Below are positions 9,751 to 21,495 of a DNA stretch of 64,000 nt, piece after piece. The translations under genes and the position numbers were made by a program. Below the pieces are notes generated by a model that made no database searches, was not told the origin of the DNA, and saw only the letters and a program-made list of their open reading frames with translations. The DNA comes from Ornithodoros turicata (lineage: Eukaryota > Arthropoda > Arachnida > Ixodida > Argasidae), in contig NC_088206.1 in NCBI RefSeq assembly GCF_037126465.1, positions 27,344,790-27,408,789 of the forward strand. Reading direction: 5' to 3'. Within the stretch, counting starts at the first letter, position 1; each line of letters starts with the position of its first letter.

Positions 9751-12608
9751 ACATGTTTAAATGTTCGATTGAGAGAGCACAAGTATAATCTATCTGCACG
9801 TTCTGGTAATCTTTTTTTACATGTGAGGAAGTGTGGGTGTTTACCTTTGTTTGGTGACACGCAGATAAAGGGCAGGTTCTCTGATAGCAGGGAACGGGAA
9901 ATCTGGGAAGCTTTTTTGATAGCGGAGGGGGGTGACAAGTGCGTCAGCAGCGCTTCCATTGGGTTGACAACGAAGGAAAGGGAATTCGTGAGCCCTTTTA
10001 AGGAACGGTGTTGTTGAAAAATAAATGTTGTTAGTGCGCTAACTGTGTGTCCGTTGTCCTCGTGTCTTTAGCGCTTTTATTCTGCCATGCCTTACCAACA
10101 GGCCCAGTCTGAAGTTTTAAGTACGTTCATTTCTAGTTATTCGGGCTACTCGTTTGTCAACGCCGTTCCTGACAATTCCTTTTGGATGAACGTTACGTGT
10201 CTAATACAGATTTTGCAGGTGACGAGCTTATTTATGTGCAGAGCAAGAAGAGCTTCGGCTTGCCTCCGGCAAAATTCTATACCTCCGGAGGTCGCTTCTG
10301 CATTTGGCTTCAACTTGTCGTCGGTGTCACATCGTCATAGGGTGACCAGGATTTTGAAAGGTGAACTTTATCATCAAGTCTGGCTTGGGAGACACTTGGA
10401 GCATGTGTGGGCTAGAAAGATCTGGGGTACAGCTTTCGGAGCGAATGCGGCCTACAGCACCTTAAAGGGTTGGCAAGAGGGTACGAGGAGATTGTGTGGA
10501 AGGCCATGCTGTCCGACGTTAGGAGGAGAGCGGGAAAGATGCCCGAGACTAAGATCCCTGTCAGGTGCGTCGGTGATGTGCAGGTCGATGACGCAACCCA
10601 AGACCTCCTTCGGTTGGGTCCGGAGTACACGGTCTCGGAGAGGAAGAACCCGGTTCAGCTTCTGGCAATGGCGCGCAAGGTAGGGGATCGGGTGCCTGTG
10701 GAGGTCCAGCCTGATTTTGTTTCATCTGCTGTTGATGCCCTTAAAGGCACAGGTGTCCGGTCTGAGAAGAGCAAGGTTAAATATGCAGTCCAGGACCTGC
10801 GCTCCAGGGGTGCGAGGCTACTTCAGGCAGACAATGCGGGTACGTTTGTCGTGTTGGATTCAGTAAGCTACGAGGAAAGAGAAAAGGAAGCTGTACTGAA
10901 GAACTTCGTTCAGGTTGAAGGCCCCCAGCCAGATGTCATCAGGAAGGGTGTCCGCAGAAAGTGTTCGGAGTGGGGTCTGACTGAGCTGTGCAAAACTTTG
11001 GACAGGTCATCAAGCGAGTGGCTGCAGATATTTTTCACTGTAAAAACGCATAAGGAGGGTAACCCGTTTAGGGCGATAGTTTCGGAGGGCTCTTCGTGGC
11101 AGGGTGCTTTAAGTCGGTTCCTGTGCAAGTGTCTAAACCAGTTGCCAATTTCGGACCCCTTTCTGGTGAAAAACTCAAATGAGGTTGTGGAGTGGCTAAA
11201 ATCGCAGGGGGGCGGGGAGGGTAAGATGGTGTGGTCTTTTGATATCGTGGACTTGTTCCACTCACTTCCTACGTCAGGAATAGTGGATGCTGTTGAGAGG
11301 GGGATTGACAGGGTGGGGCTGGTTAGGTTTCAAAATGCTGCGGGGTGTACTGTACCCCAGTTTTTGTGGTTGTTAAAGGAGTACCTTAGTTCCACCATGG
11401 TACAATATAACAACTGTTTTTTCAGACAAAAGAAGGGAGTATGTATTGGGTCTAGGATTGCCCCAGTTCTCAGCACTTTATACTTGGCTGAGGTGGATTT
11501 CAAAATTGAATGTATCCTTAAGGAAAGAAAGGTCCCTGTTACACGTATTTTTAGGTACGTTGATGATTACCTTGTTGTTGCAAACGAGGGGACGGGACTT
11601 GTTGACAATGTACGTAGTATTTTTGAGGGTGCTGCTCCCGATCTTCAGTTTACGGTGGAACGGATGAATGAGGGCAGGCTGCAGTATTTAGACTTGTTGT
11701 TAATTACGAAGGAGGAGCACCTCTGTTGGCGGTGTCAACAGAGGTCCATCAAGCCTATCTTGCCGTTTTCATCTAACCAGTCTAAGTTGGTAAAAAGAGG
11801 CGTTGCGCAGAGTTGTTTAAAAACCTCCTTGGATAGATCGTGCTTTCATGAAATGGAAATCAGCTTTAAGGCACAGGTGGACAGATTAAGGAATACGGGG
11901 TTCCCGGTTGATTTGCTTGTGGGGATCTGCGATAAAGTTCTGAAGTCCCGGGGGTCTAAGAGCCGGATGTTGAAAGAGTCTTTTTCCGGGGCCACTGTCA
12001 TTCCCTATGTTCATAAAGTCTCGCATAATCTAAAAAAATTGTCTGAAAAGAGGGGGTTAAAGTGGTTTTTGGCGGGGGAGGAAATTGTCTTCCCTACCTG
12101 CAATAGTTAACGATGTTCGGGGGGTTGAAAAGAAAGGATGCGTTGTGAAGCATAGGGATAGATTTGTTAACTGTGTTTCTCATGTTGTTTATGAAATTCC
12201 ATTGTCATGTGGGTCCATGTATCTGGGCCAAACAGGAAGGTGTTTAAATGTTCGATTGAGAGAGCACAAGTATAATCTATCTGCACGTTCTGGTAATCTT
12301 TTTTTACATGTGAGGGAGTGTGGGTGTTTACCTTTGTTTGGTGACACGCAGATAAAGGGCAGGTTCTCTGATAGCAGGGAACGGGAAATCTGGGAAGCTT
12401 TTTTGATAGCGGAGGGGGGTGACAAGTGCGTCAGCAGCGCTTCCATTGGGTTGACAACGAAGGAAAGGGAATTCGTGAGCCCTTTTAAGGAACGGTGTTG
12501 TTGAAAAATAAATGTTGTTAGCGCACTAACTGTGTGTCCGTTGTCCTCGTGTTTTTAGCGCTTTTATTCTGCCATGCCTTACCAACAGGCCCAGTCTGAA
12601 GTTTTAAG
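9751..12608 (+). mobile_element. Penelope-like element with pseudo-LTR layout, nested in the long-TIR element
   Basis: A 368-bp copy of the 3' end (9754-10121) precedes the full unit and matches 12241-12608 almost base for base. This is the partial tandem (pLTR) arrangement typical of Penelope-like elements. Both sides carry the same 12-bp target duplication, GATGTCAAAGAA (9739-9750 and 12609-12620). The body encodes a Penelope reverse transcriptase and a GIY-YIG endonuclease, broken by two frameshifts. The near-identity of the pLTR copies points to a fairly recent insertion. Confidence 0.92.
10087..12504 (+). pseudogene. Penelope reverse transcriptase plus GIY-YIG endonuclease, two frameshifts
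   Basis: ATG at 10087 lies inside the left pLTR. The N-terminal part runs in one frame to about 10468 and shifts near the AAGGGTTGG stretch. It continues as the RT body, 10470-12084. RT hallmarks include FFTVKTHKEGNPFRAI, FDIVDLFHSLP, the RYVDDYLV catalytic box (YVDD) near 11560 and LQYLDLLL. A PYVHKVSHNLKK linker follows. A second shift near 12083 leads into the endonuclease frame, to 12504. This frame has VVYEIPLSCGSMYLGQTGR, with R and H of RLREH, which together form the GIY-YIG core. The enzyme would copy its RNA at a nicked target. Each break is a single-site shift, so inactivation is recent. Confidence 0.9.
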
Positions 12609-12620
12609 GATGTCAAAGAA
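12609..12620 (+). repeat. PLE target-site duplication, right
   Basis: GATGTCAAAGAA, identical to 9739-9750. Removing the PLE plus one copy restores a continuous AT-rich element interior. Confidence 0.85.
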
Positions 12621-12753
12621 TTTAATCGAGTGTATTGACATTTTCTATATACTCTATAATGTAATGTGAATTCTCCATGACGTGGATAGTAAAAGTTACG
12701 AATATTTTTCAAACTAAATTTACTTAAAACTCGAAGAAACGGTCATCCGCGTC

Positions 12754-15020
12754 AAAAGAATGTGAAAAAGAGTGAGGATTTCCCCACCCCGCAGATTGAC
12801 AACAGGTTCCACACTTTGGGCTGTATAGATGGAGAGAGTGGCCCCACCGGGCTGCATAGAGGGAGAGGGTGACCCCGCCGGGTCTCGAGTCTGGTTGTAC
12901 TGTGTAAAGCATAGCTGTGGTGCGTGTTTGGATAGCTCTGTCAAGGTAATGTTTATAGTGCCTGAGTAGGATGAAAATTCTTTATTGTTAGCTCGCAAGG
13001 TTGATTTTATGATAGTTCAAAAAATATATTATTTCAATTTCAAATTGTAATGTTTGATAGTTGGTTTTGCTATTATTTTCCTGTGTGTTGTTTACATGTT
13101 GGCAGATGCATCGTTCAAAGCGTTTCTCTGCTATTCATCCGTACATGTTTATCGTTTTGCTTGATTCTTTTTCAATTATTTTCTTACATGTGTCTGTTGT
13201 TTACCGTTGGTAGATGTACCGTTTAGAGTGTTTCTCTGCTATTCGTCCATGCATGTTTCTTGTTTTGTTAGATTGTTCTTCATCTATTTATCCTTTGTGT
13301 ACCTCTTGTTTACGTGTTGGATTTTGGCTCTCTATTAGCTGTTGATCGTGTTTGTCATTATTTCCATATGCCTATGCTGTTTACTTAATAAGAAAATGAT
13401 TAATTGTGTAATGTTGGAATAATCTTCCCTATTGCACTCGAAAATGTTCATAACTGTCAGGTGTACGCCTCCCGTCTTCAACAAATCAGGGCAGATATTA
13501 TTAGAGCTGATTGTTGGCTAGGAGCGTGCTATGTGTTGAAGTTCATTTTTTAATATATTTTCTGTATTGAATTCATAAAACAAAGTAAGGTTTGTAGTGT
13601 CTCTTAGAATGAAAATTGTGTGGGGAAGTCACGATGATGATTTTATGATAATTAAAATGATAGATTTTTCTCCTCCTTTGTTGTTTTGATTAACCAATGT
13701 AGTGTTATAGATTTGATTTCCTCTTGTGTTCGTGTCCCATGGTCTTCCAAGTTCTCTGCTGTCCAAATACATATATCGTCACTTGTAATTAAAGCTCCAG
13801 TATGGTGGTCACGTATAATAATGTTCGACTTTTTATAATAAAACTTTTAATTTTGATTGTAAGTATATTGATTAAAAATATCTTTTTTGATTAAATGTGT
13901 CATAATGGAATATTAGCTGTTGTGCATGAAGTTACGTATCAGAACTTTGTAATTAAAACTCCGCTAGAGTGCTCATGTTAGACTTTTATAATAAAACTTT
14001 TAATTTTGATACACGCACCACCTGAAAAAAATTGCGAACGAAGTCGTCCCAGGGTGAAAAAATCGCCAAAGATGTGGCCCGATGTTGTCAGTGTGCATGT
14101 CCCTACTTGCGCGCCGCATGAAAAAAATGCGAACGAATTTGGCCCAGGTTGAAAAATAGCCAAAGAAGTCAGCCCAGTGTGTACAACCATATGTGTACGC
14201 TCAGCTCTTCAGCCAGCTGGTAAACACACGGACAGCCCCTCACCTGCGCACCGCCCACCGCACGCTGAAAAAAAAATCGTCAAAGAAGTCGGCCCAGGGC
14301 GCACCGAGCCCGTTGGCCTGCTGGTAAGCACCCGGACAGCGCCTCACCTGCGCGCCACCCACCGCGCGCTAAAAAAATAATAAAAAATCGCTAGAGAAGT
14401 CGGCTCAGCTATTGTTCTTGAAGTTACATACATCTATCAGAACTTTGTAATTAAAACTCCTGGTATTGCATCATGCCTGTAATAAGCATAATCTTTGTTT
14501 GGTGTATTGTGTTTCTTCTGTATCAGGTTTTTTGGCTAAGTCTTTCTCCTTCACACAGAGTCATAACTTAATTTCTGACATTAATGACTTTAATAAATAT
14601 ATTTTCACTTGTACTTTTGTGTATGGCTATCCTTTGCAAGTAAACAGCCTACTGCACACCCGTTGTAGATGAAAACAAATTACGATTGAAATCGACACAG
14701 ATTGAAAAATGACAAAATAAGTTGGCCCAGGCTGAAAAATGTGAGCGAGCAAGCGCGCACGCAGCCCTCCGGCCACGCTCCGCCCACCGGTAAGAGCCTC
14801 CACCCGAGCGCCGCGTGCCGCACGCGAGGAAAAATACGCGAAAAAGTCGGCGCAGATTGAAAAATTACGAAAGAAGTTGGCCCAGGCTGAAAAATGTGAG
14901 CGAGTAAGCGCGCACGCAGCCCTCCCCCCGCCAATAAGCGCGCGGACAACCCTCCGCACAGGCGCGGCGCTGGGAAAATACGCGACGGTGTCCCAGACGC
15001 TGTGGGGATCGAACCAGACA
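12754..15020 (-). repeat. Right terminal inverted repeat (about 2.27 kb)
   Basis: Inverted partner of 4189-6648. Homology stops at the inner side at AAAAGAATGTGAAAAAG and at the outer side at GAACCAGACA. Point differences and small indels show that the arms have diverged since insertion, or were never fully homogenised. Confidence 0.85.
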
Positions 15021-15085
15021 CCCATAGAGCTAACTGGACACCAAGTTGCCTGGACACCCCCTATTACTACTAATATGGGGGTATT

Positions 15086-15122
15086 TTTCACTTTTCGGTC
15101 TCTTTAAAGGGACCGAAAAGTG
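15086..15122. repeat. Hairpin flanking the long-TIR element, with a related copy at 18 kb
   Basis: CACTTTTCGGTC and GACCGAAAAGTG pair around a short loop. The preceding ATATGGGGGTATTTTTCACTTTTCGGTC recurs near 17996-18030, so this is a small dispersed repeat. Nothing else is assignable at 15123-15600. Confidence 0.5.
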
Positions 15123-15704
15123 AATATAAACCTTTCGAAACTGTATGTTCAGCGAAAAGCTTGAACCTTCAAAAGTTCAAATATCAAAGAACTCCACTGA
15201 AATCGCTGAAGTTTTACTGTAATCGAATTTTCCATAATTGCATGTCCAGGGACCTAGTAGGAAACTGAGCAGTCTGTCAACAATTGCATGACCCCGCGCC
15301 ATCTGTCGAGGACGCATGTAATACGCGCATCCGGGCGCTAATCCGGCGAAAACGAAAATGGCAGTGGGCATTTGTGACCACTTTCTACGTCGAGAATGTC
15401 GAGCCTCTTGAATACAGTGAGCTAGAAATAGGTATTTCTAGCCCACTGTACTCTTGAACGTGAGTGTGCTGGAATTCCGCATTCGAGAACTGTCGTTCAC
15501 GCAGAACTGTTGTTCGTGCGTTAGCGTGGTGGAAAGTGTGTTCTTCGCAGCAGAAGATTCCTCGTCCAAAGATTAGTTGGAGTCACATTCGTCCTCAGCA
15601 GTAGCTCACTGTGCCGTGAATATGGACTGCTTTGTGAAATTTCCATGTATCAGGGAGAAGCACTTGTGTAAGCCGAAACAAGCGCTGTTTTTTCGTCGTG
15701 CAGG

Positions 15705-15941
15705 TGTTCATGTGTGAAATGCAAACCGACGGATACTACGGATGGATACTACGGTTTTTGCGGCCGAGAGGTAGAGAATGCGTGTGGAAGGCAGACAGAC
15801 AATTGCATCAGAACAAACGAATATCTCGAAATACTGTGCCTTGACACCGAAGTACTGCAAGTGTCTTTTACATACATCCGAGAAACCAAAGAGCATGGCA
15901 ACATACACGGCAGCGCCGTGTGGTCTTTACGCGCTACTTGA
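15705..15941 (+). pseudogene. P2X7-like cytosolic (PHZ) domain fragment, tentative
   Basis: The frame starts in CSC-x2-C spacing, followed by FCGREVE, then NCIR, then EILCLD and VLQV. In the C-terminal ballast domain of P2X7, and in the arthropod proteins that share it, the order is C-x-C-x2-C, CC-x-E, CIT, CL-x3-VL. The frame stops after SLRAT, and the expected AYR..W part is not clear in any frame. AATAAATAA near 16301 could end a transcript. This is probably a broken or partial exon. The likeness rests on cysteine spacing from memory. Chance similarity is possible. Confidence 0.35.
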
Positions 15942-16319
15942 ACGGCAAACTGGACGGAAAACCCTTATTTCTGCAGGAAATTTCGTTATACCACCTCTCT
16001 TCCATTCACAAGAAGGATATGGGGTGCTCCGAGAAAATACAATAGAAAGTACTCCGCTGGATCTCGATCTGCGTCATGCATGCAATCAGGGATGCTTTCC
16101 CATCAGTGCGCAGACTTGTAGAATTGTTGATGTCAGTATATTTTCATTTCGTGCTTGCTGCAAGTTTTTCTCATTGCTTTTTCTTTGCTGTCACAGCATA
16201 TTATAATATTACAATTCCTAGTTTGTTCCTGGAGGGTTAAGTAACCTGTGGGAATAGATGTATTTGTAGGTTATACTCATGTCTCAATTGTATGTGTGAG
16301 GAATAAATAAGATAATTTT

Positions 16320-19225
16320 CATCAGTGTCATTCAGCTGAACTGTGTTCATAACCTTTTAGTATACTTCTTAGTGACCACGTTTCCAAATGTCAATTAATA
16401 TTTAAACCAAGATTGGGATTTAGCACTTAATTAACTCTGTTTTGCTAAACGGAGTACTTGTAACTGATTCATTATCACGTCACCAACTAACATTTGTAAA
16501 GAAGGACTTGAGGGCTGACTTCAATTATTATTAACCCCTGATCTGGGTTCAATGTTAACCATGCACCATTGGTGTGCATAGTACTCCAAAATGGCTAAAT
16601 AATTTATTGCATAAGTTCTCTGTTACTGTAATTGAGATGTACTTTTGTAAAGTACTTTTGACAGCCCTGCAAATTGAAACTGGCTTCAGTGTACACTACA
16701 AATGCATCGTAACATTCGATTGAAATATAATATAAGGGCAGAAGCAACGTTTTGTCACAACTCAAACTATATCTTTCTTTTTTATTGACAAACATTACTT
16801 TTTTATTGACAAACAAGAGACATATAAACAGTTTTGTCTTTTGCTTTGGAACTTAACAAGCTAGTTATATTTTACCATTTGTTCACTTTTGTATTCTCTG
16901 TTGGTGAAAAGATTACAGGAACAATAATGCTGCAGATCAAACAATGACCTGTCATCTTGATGAAGATGAGAACATTTCTTCAGGCATGCTAAGTGAGAAA
17001 AAAGAAATGTACAATGAAGGTTGTACAAAAACAGCAAATCTACGTCGAGTAAAACTTTATATATGTGGATGTTACCACATCGTGTAGTTTCCATCCAAAA
17101 GTAGGACTAGGCAAGGTTGTTTGGTAGTTGTTGGTAGGTTGTTGGCATGTTGATGTGCTATACCGTTACAGCACTTCAATATAGATGAGGGGCAAACACA
17201 GTAGACAGCGTGATGGCTGCAAAAATCAAGTGAAGATTTATTAAACAGAACAAGAAACCGAAAGCATGAGCAGAGAAAGGCAGTGCCCATGCAGTGTGTG
17301 GAGAACCACACTAATCTCTGAGAAGGTAGGATCGGAAGAGTAATAAAGAGAAATGACAGTTGCGTCCGAGATAGGGGAACTCTGCAAATTTAGGACCAAT
17401 ATGGAGAACCACATTCGTTTTCGCGCACTCTCCTGTTGAATCTTGAGGTAGAAAACGCCCGCCGTCGATGGTGAACCATGATTTTTGCATCCCCGAACAC
17501 CAAAACTACACCAGGCATATGTAGGTCTCTCGAATAATTGACACAACAGCCACAAACATGTCATTCACTTATACTTCCTGGATTCTGCTTCGCGCGACCA
17601 ACGTGACCACCCACGACGTAAACAATAAACGCGATAACACAGATGGCCTTGCAGATGGCGCGGCGGATCGTAGCTCGTAGCGGCGAAGTAGCTGAATGCT
17701 TTATTAACGTAAAATCTATGGAAGCGAGCGTCAGTTTTAAAATGGCGTTTAGCTGTAAGGTAATGTGCGTCAACTTTGTTCTCTACAAAATTAACTCTCA
17801 CGTGGTAAGGGTTGACCAATCCCTGGGAGCCCTGAACCCGAAACCCAAGTTGCTCTTTTTCGCCGTTCGCTGGCAGCACCGTCCATGTTCCGGTAATCTT
17901 CAAAATATCTATACGTAAAAAAATATGCCGGATTGAGAAGTAATGCTGTCTGTGCCTTATCAAACAACGATGTTGTGCACGACTGTGGGCAAAAATATGG
18001 GGGTTATTTTTCACTTTTCGGTCCCTCTAAGCCTTTTCCCTTCTCGCTTAAAGGAATTGGTGTGCCCTCGTCCTGTGCTGTCTTTACGAAGGGACAATGC
18101 GGCTGTGTATGTAGCATTATCTGATACAAGACATAAGTGCTTTTTCTTAGCTTATTAGCATATGCTTCAGTTCTTGAAGTGAAGCACAAGTGCGCGCAAT
18201 TTTTGCTGCTCTTTCCTCAAATCACTGCTTTTGCGCAGAAGAAAGTCATATGGTAAAGCTGAGAAGTGGGTTTCTCTGCTTGTTTGTTAGATGTTGTTAG
18301 GAGCTCGGTATGTTGAAGAAGTAAGCTGTTATAGGTATTCGTGCAGAAACGCTTGCATCTGAGCGCAGGATAGGAATTCCTGAAGCACGGCACCCTCAGT
18401 GTATATTAATTATTTTTTATGTGAGTCTGCTTCACTGCATGACAAGGCTGAAATGGGAAGAGAGAAAAAATTGGAGCGCTTCATTAATAGCGATCCAAGT
18501 AATAGGGCAATTATAGTTTCCATAGAAAGTACCCAGGCAGCACAGCGCGACGACCCAACGCCGGTGCGCCGGCGGCGACCGACCCGACCAGGTCGGCTCC
18601 CGACATTGGTCCGGCATACGGTTTGCAACACGGGGATGTTAATGGTCCGTTATCGGCAGCCTGTATCGTACCCCATTGATTTCCCGAGGTGCAGCCAATG
18701 CACACTTATGGGTACCTCCTACCCCCCAAACAAGAGTTAATTTGCGCGATTTCTAAAAACAAAATCAATATGTCATTGTAGAAAACTCTTTATTGCATCA
18801 CAGTCACAAGATACATGGGTTCTTTAGTGCATCACTTCAACAGCAATGAAAAAAAAAAAAAAAAAAGAGTGTTACATTGAAAGTATATAACCACCAGTCC
18901 CGCATATGTACTATTTACTTCACAAATATTCACTTAACACAGGTTATATGAAACAGAGATAGAAGTTGGAACTCGTTGCCAGTTAAGTTAGGCTGTTGAA
19001 AGATGGAAGTCACTGAAAAGGTTAGGGGGGGGGGTATATGTTTATTCACACAAAGAAGATGTCAGCCAGGCAAGTGCCGGCTTGCTACTCCTTAAAAAAA
19101 AAGAAAGAGAAAGAGGAAAAAACAGGTGCGGGAGAAGCCGCGATGGGAACGATGTGCTGCGGGCGGTGAGGCTTGCCGCCTGTGCTTCAGAGGGCGGTCA
19201 AAAGGTTAGCCAGAACATAATTGTA
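16320..19225. other. No supportable gene
   Basis: AT-rich intergenic DNA with only short open frames on both strands, a poly(A) run near 18848-18866 and a G-run near 19026. Overlapping frames of 80-150 codons at 17.56-18.02 kb on both strands show no motif. Confidence 0.5.
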
Positions 19226-19227
19226 GG

Positions 19228-20273
19228 CCGGTTCCACGTTAGCTCAGACAGGGAGGCCCCATGGACATCCTGAATTTGCATGATTTCTTATATATATTTA
19301 GACGCTCATCGCAGATGACGATCAACATTGGTAAAATTAATCATTCGAATACTTTCCGTGCAAAAAATCGAGAAATGCAGCCCTGAATTCGATTGTTGCA
19401 ATTTTGCCGTGTTTACACGTGTATACATCCTGAGTTTTAAAAGATATCGTAGTGCAATTTTTTTGTGCTTTAGTATACCTATCTGCCAGCACTCCGAGCG
19501 CAAATTAAGGCGCACGGGTGCAACACTGTATCGTATAAAAAGCGGCGAACATGCTCTGTCGCGTAGTTTTGTTCAAACTTCGACGCTTCTTGCTCTGGCT
19601 GTAGATATCTCCGACACGTTCGTATGCAGTGGGGCCGCGTTTTAACGCGCTAATCAGCAGTATACGCCTTTGGAGAAGAAGTTTTTGCGTTAGATGAAAG
19701 GCATAACATCGGGCACCCTGGCAGAATATATACGAAATCAAGTGGGACCTTTTTGAGAAATACACGCGCAAAATCCATGTTTGTTTCGAAATATGCCTAA
19801 ACATTTGCCTATTTCAGCACATGCCGCTAGGAAGTATATGCAGGATAGATATATCAGATGAAAGTGCATTAAAAGCTGAGTGAGCTGATACCAAGTATTG
19901 CGACCAGGGACATCTATAGCCAGAGATATCAGGCGTCGAAATTAGGACAAACGTGCGCGAGAGGGCATGTTCGCAATTTTTTTATGGCACACAGCGTTGC
20001 ACCTGCGCGCTAAAATTTGCTCTCGGACAGCTGGCCTTTAGGCATAATAAAGCAGCATCAAAAAAATTTCACAATATCTCTTAACACTCGGCAGGTATAC
20101 GCGTGCAAACACGGCAAAACTGAAACATCCGAATTCAGGGCCGGATTTTTTGCACGAAAGCTATTCGGCAAAAATGTTGATCATAATATACGATGAGCTT
20201 ATAAATATAAAAAATACAGAAGATCCAGGAGGTCGATGGGACCTCCATGCCTGAACGGACTTGAAACCGGCTC
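19228..20273. mobile_element. Foldback-type inverted-repeat element, about 1.05 kb
   Basis: Left arm phrases (GGCCGGTT, GGAGG.CCCATNGAC, GCTCATCG, GATCAACATT, CGTGCAAAAAATC, CCCTGAATTCG, TTTTGCCGTGTTT) occur in order. Their reverse complements occur in the same nested order toward 20273. The arms meet near 19.75-19.80 kb, so nearly the whole element is a degenerate palindrome. It has no open frame of note. It fits a foldback or MITE-like nonautonomous DNA element of considerable age. Confidence 0.7.
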
Positions 20274-20279
20274 GTAACT

Positions 20280-21180
20280 AAATTTCAAACGCAATTACAC
20301 GTAATAAAACGTAACGAAAATTGACGTGAAGTTCCCAAGCTACTTTAGAAATGTAACAGGTTACCTTCAAGTTATTTTCTACTCAATATATACACTTTTC
20401 AGCTCTTGACCTGCCTATATGGTTAATTCAGACCTTGCTGTCACAATGCGCGATTCAAGACGTTTCAAAATAGTCTTGAATACAAAAATATCAATATCTG
20501 CTACGACAAAAGAAGCCTACATTTATAGGCTTCTTTAGGGAGGGATTTGATGATTTTGATCTCGTAATAAGGTACATGAAAAAGGAGCACAAAGCAGTTT
20601 ATGCTCTACGAGTTGTCCCCTACATATATATCGTAGAACCGTGCCAAGTTTTAATCCTGCTACCCAATGCCCTCTATCATTATCAATACACTGCTTATCG
20701 TTAAGATGCGCGATACCTGAGCTTCCTAATGATCGGCTAAAACATAATTTGTAACATTCACCGTGTAACAACGGGAGTTAGTCGCGCTGTGCACGTGCCA
20801 TCTTTCATCTCAAGTCATGGGGGGAGGACTCTGCCCGCGATGTTTGTAGACCAGAATCGAACAAAAGGAACTCTGAACTTTCTTCAAGTTACTTTGACGA
20901 ACTTAACCCCCCACTCCCGAAACAAAAGAAAAAGGGAAAGGAACGAGCTCCTCAAGAAGTTACTGGACCTCAAAAGCAAAGAGCTGTGCAAAAAGTTACT
21001 GAAAATGGCTAAGCCGAGTAGCCTAGTTACAGCATCGACTTACTGGTAACGAGTTACGCCCAACAACATGGAACACGTGAACAACTACAGAATCCGTATA
21101 CTACATGTGTCATGATCGTTCTATACCTCCTTTAAGAAAATTGAAGAAATATTTGCGCACCTTTGCTAATACGAGGGCAA
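20280..21180. other. No supportable gene
   Basis: Only a short perfect hairpin (AGAAGCCTAC...GTAGGCTTCT type, about 20510-20536) stands out. Confidence 0.5.
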
Positions 21181-21194
21181 CAATACACACAATT

Positions 21195-21495
21195 TGGGAA
21201 CCACAATCTAAGAAAAAAGGTGTGAGAAGGTGGTAACTTCCTTAGTTACCTCCTAAGCCAACATAGCGTGTGATAAGGGGTGTAAAAAGGTGGTAAAAGA
21301 AATTATCATCCATCCAAATTACAATAAAAAGGTGTACGCCCCCCCTCGCTCACCGAATCAGAAGCGGTAACCCTTTTATTCGTGGCAGAGAGTGAGGTAG
21401 AGGGGGTAGAACTTCGCAACCTTTTAGGCACAACATATGCGACAACTATTACCTCCTAAAAGGTCTAATTGCTCCACCCTTTTTTCTGAGAGTGC
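21195..21495. repeat. Cluster of short GGTGGTAAC/GTTACCTCC hairpins
   Basis: Short arms such as AGGTGGTAAC..GTTACCTCCT (about 21228-21257) and CCTTTTAGG..CCTAAAAGG repeat over about 300 bp. The texture resembles the larger ACTCC/GGAGT hairpin array at 59 kb. There is no gene. Confidence 0.45.

Larger units (their letters stand above)
4189..15020. mobile_element. Long-TIR element, unclassified, carrying two genes and a nested PLE
   Basis: Two inverted arms bound this unit, at 4189-6648 and 12754-15020. Their outermost shared sequence is TGTCTGGTTCGANCCCCACAG. Without the nested PLE the element is about 8 kb. Between the arms lie a 350-bp direct duplication, two same-strand genes (7760-8242 and 8309-8665) and AT-rich DNA. 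The first gene is a paralog of one adjoining a Polinton-type polymerase at the window start. Long TIRs, a linear layout and that link suggest a Polinton- or virus-like, protein-primed element that has lost, or depends on others for, its polymerase. No clean target duplication is seen at the edges. Bounds are by eye, within about 20 bp. Confidence 0.7.

Noticed and set aside
4189..15020. 6-bp Polinton-type target duplication at the long-TIR element edges
   Set aside because: The bases outside the arms (ATACGC and CCCATA) do not match. The true ends may be slightly different, so no duplication is claimed.
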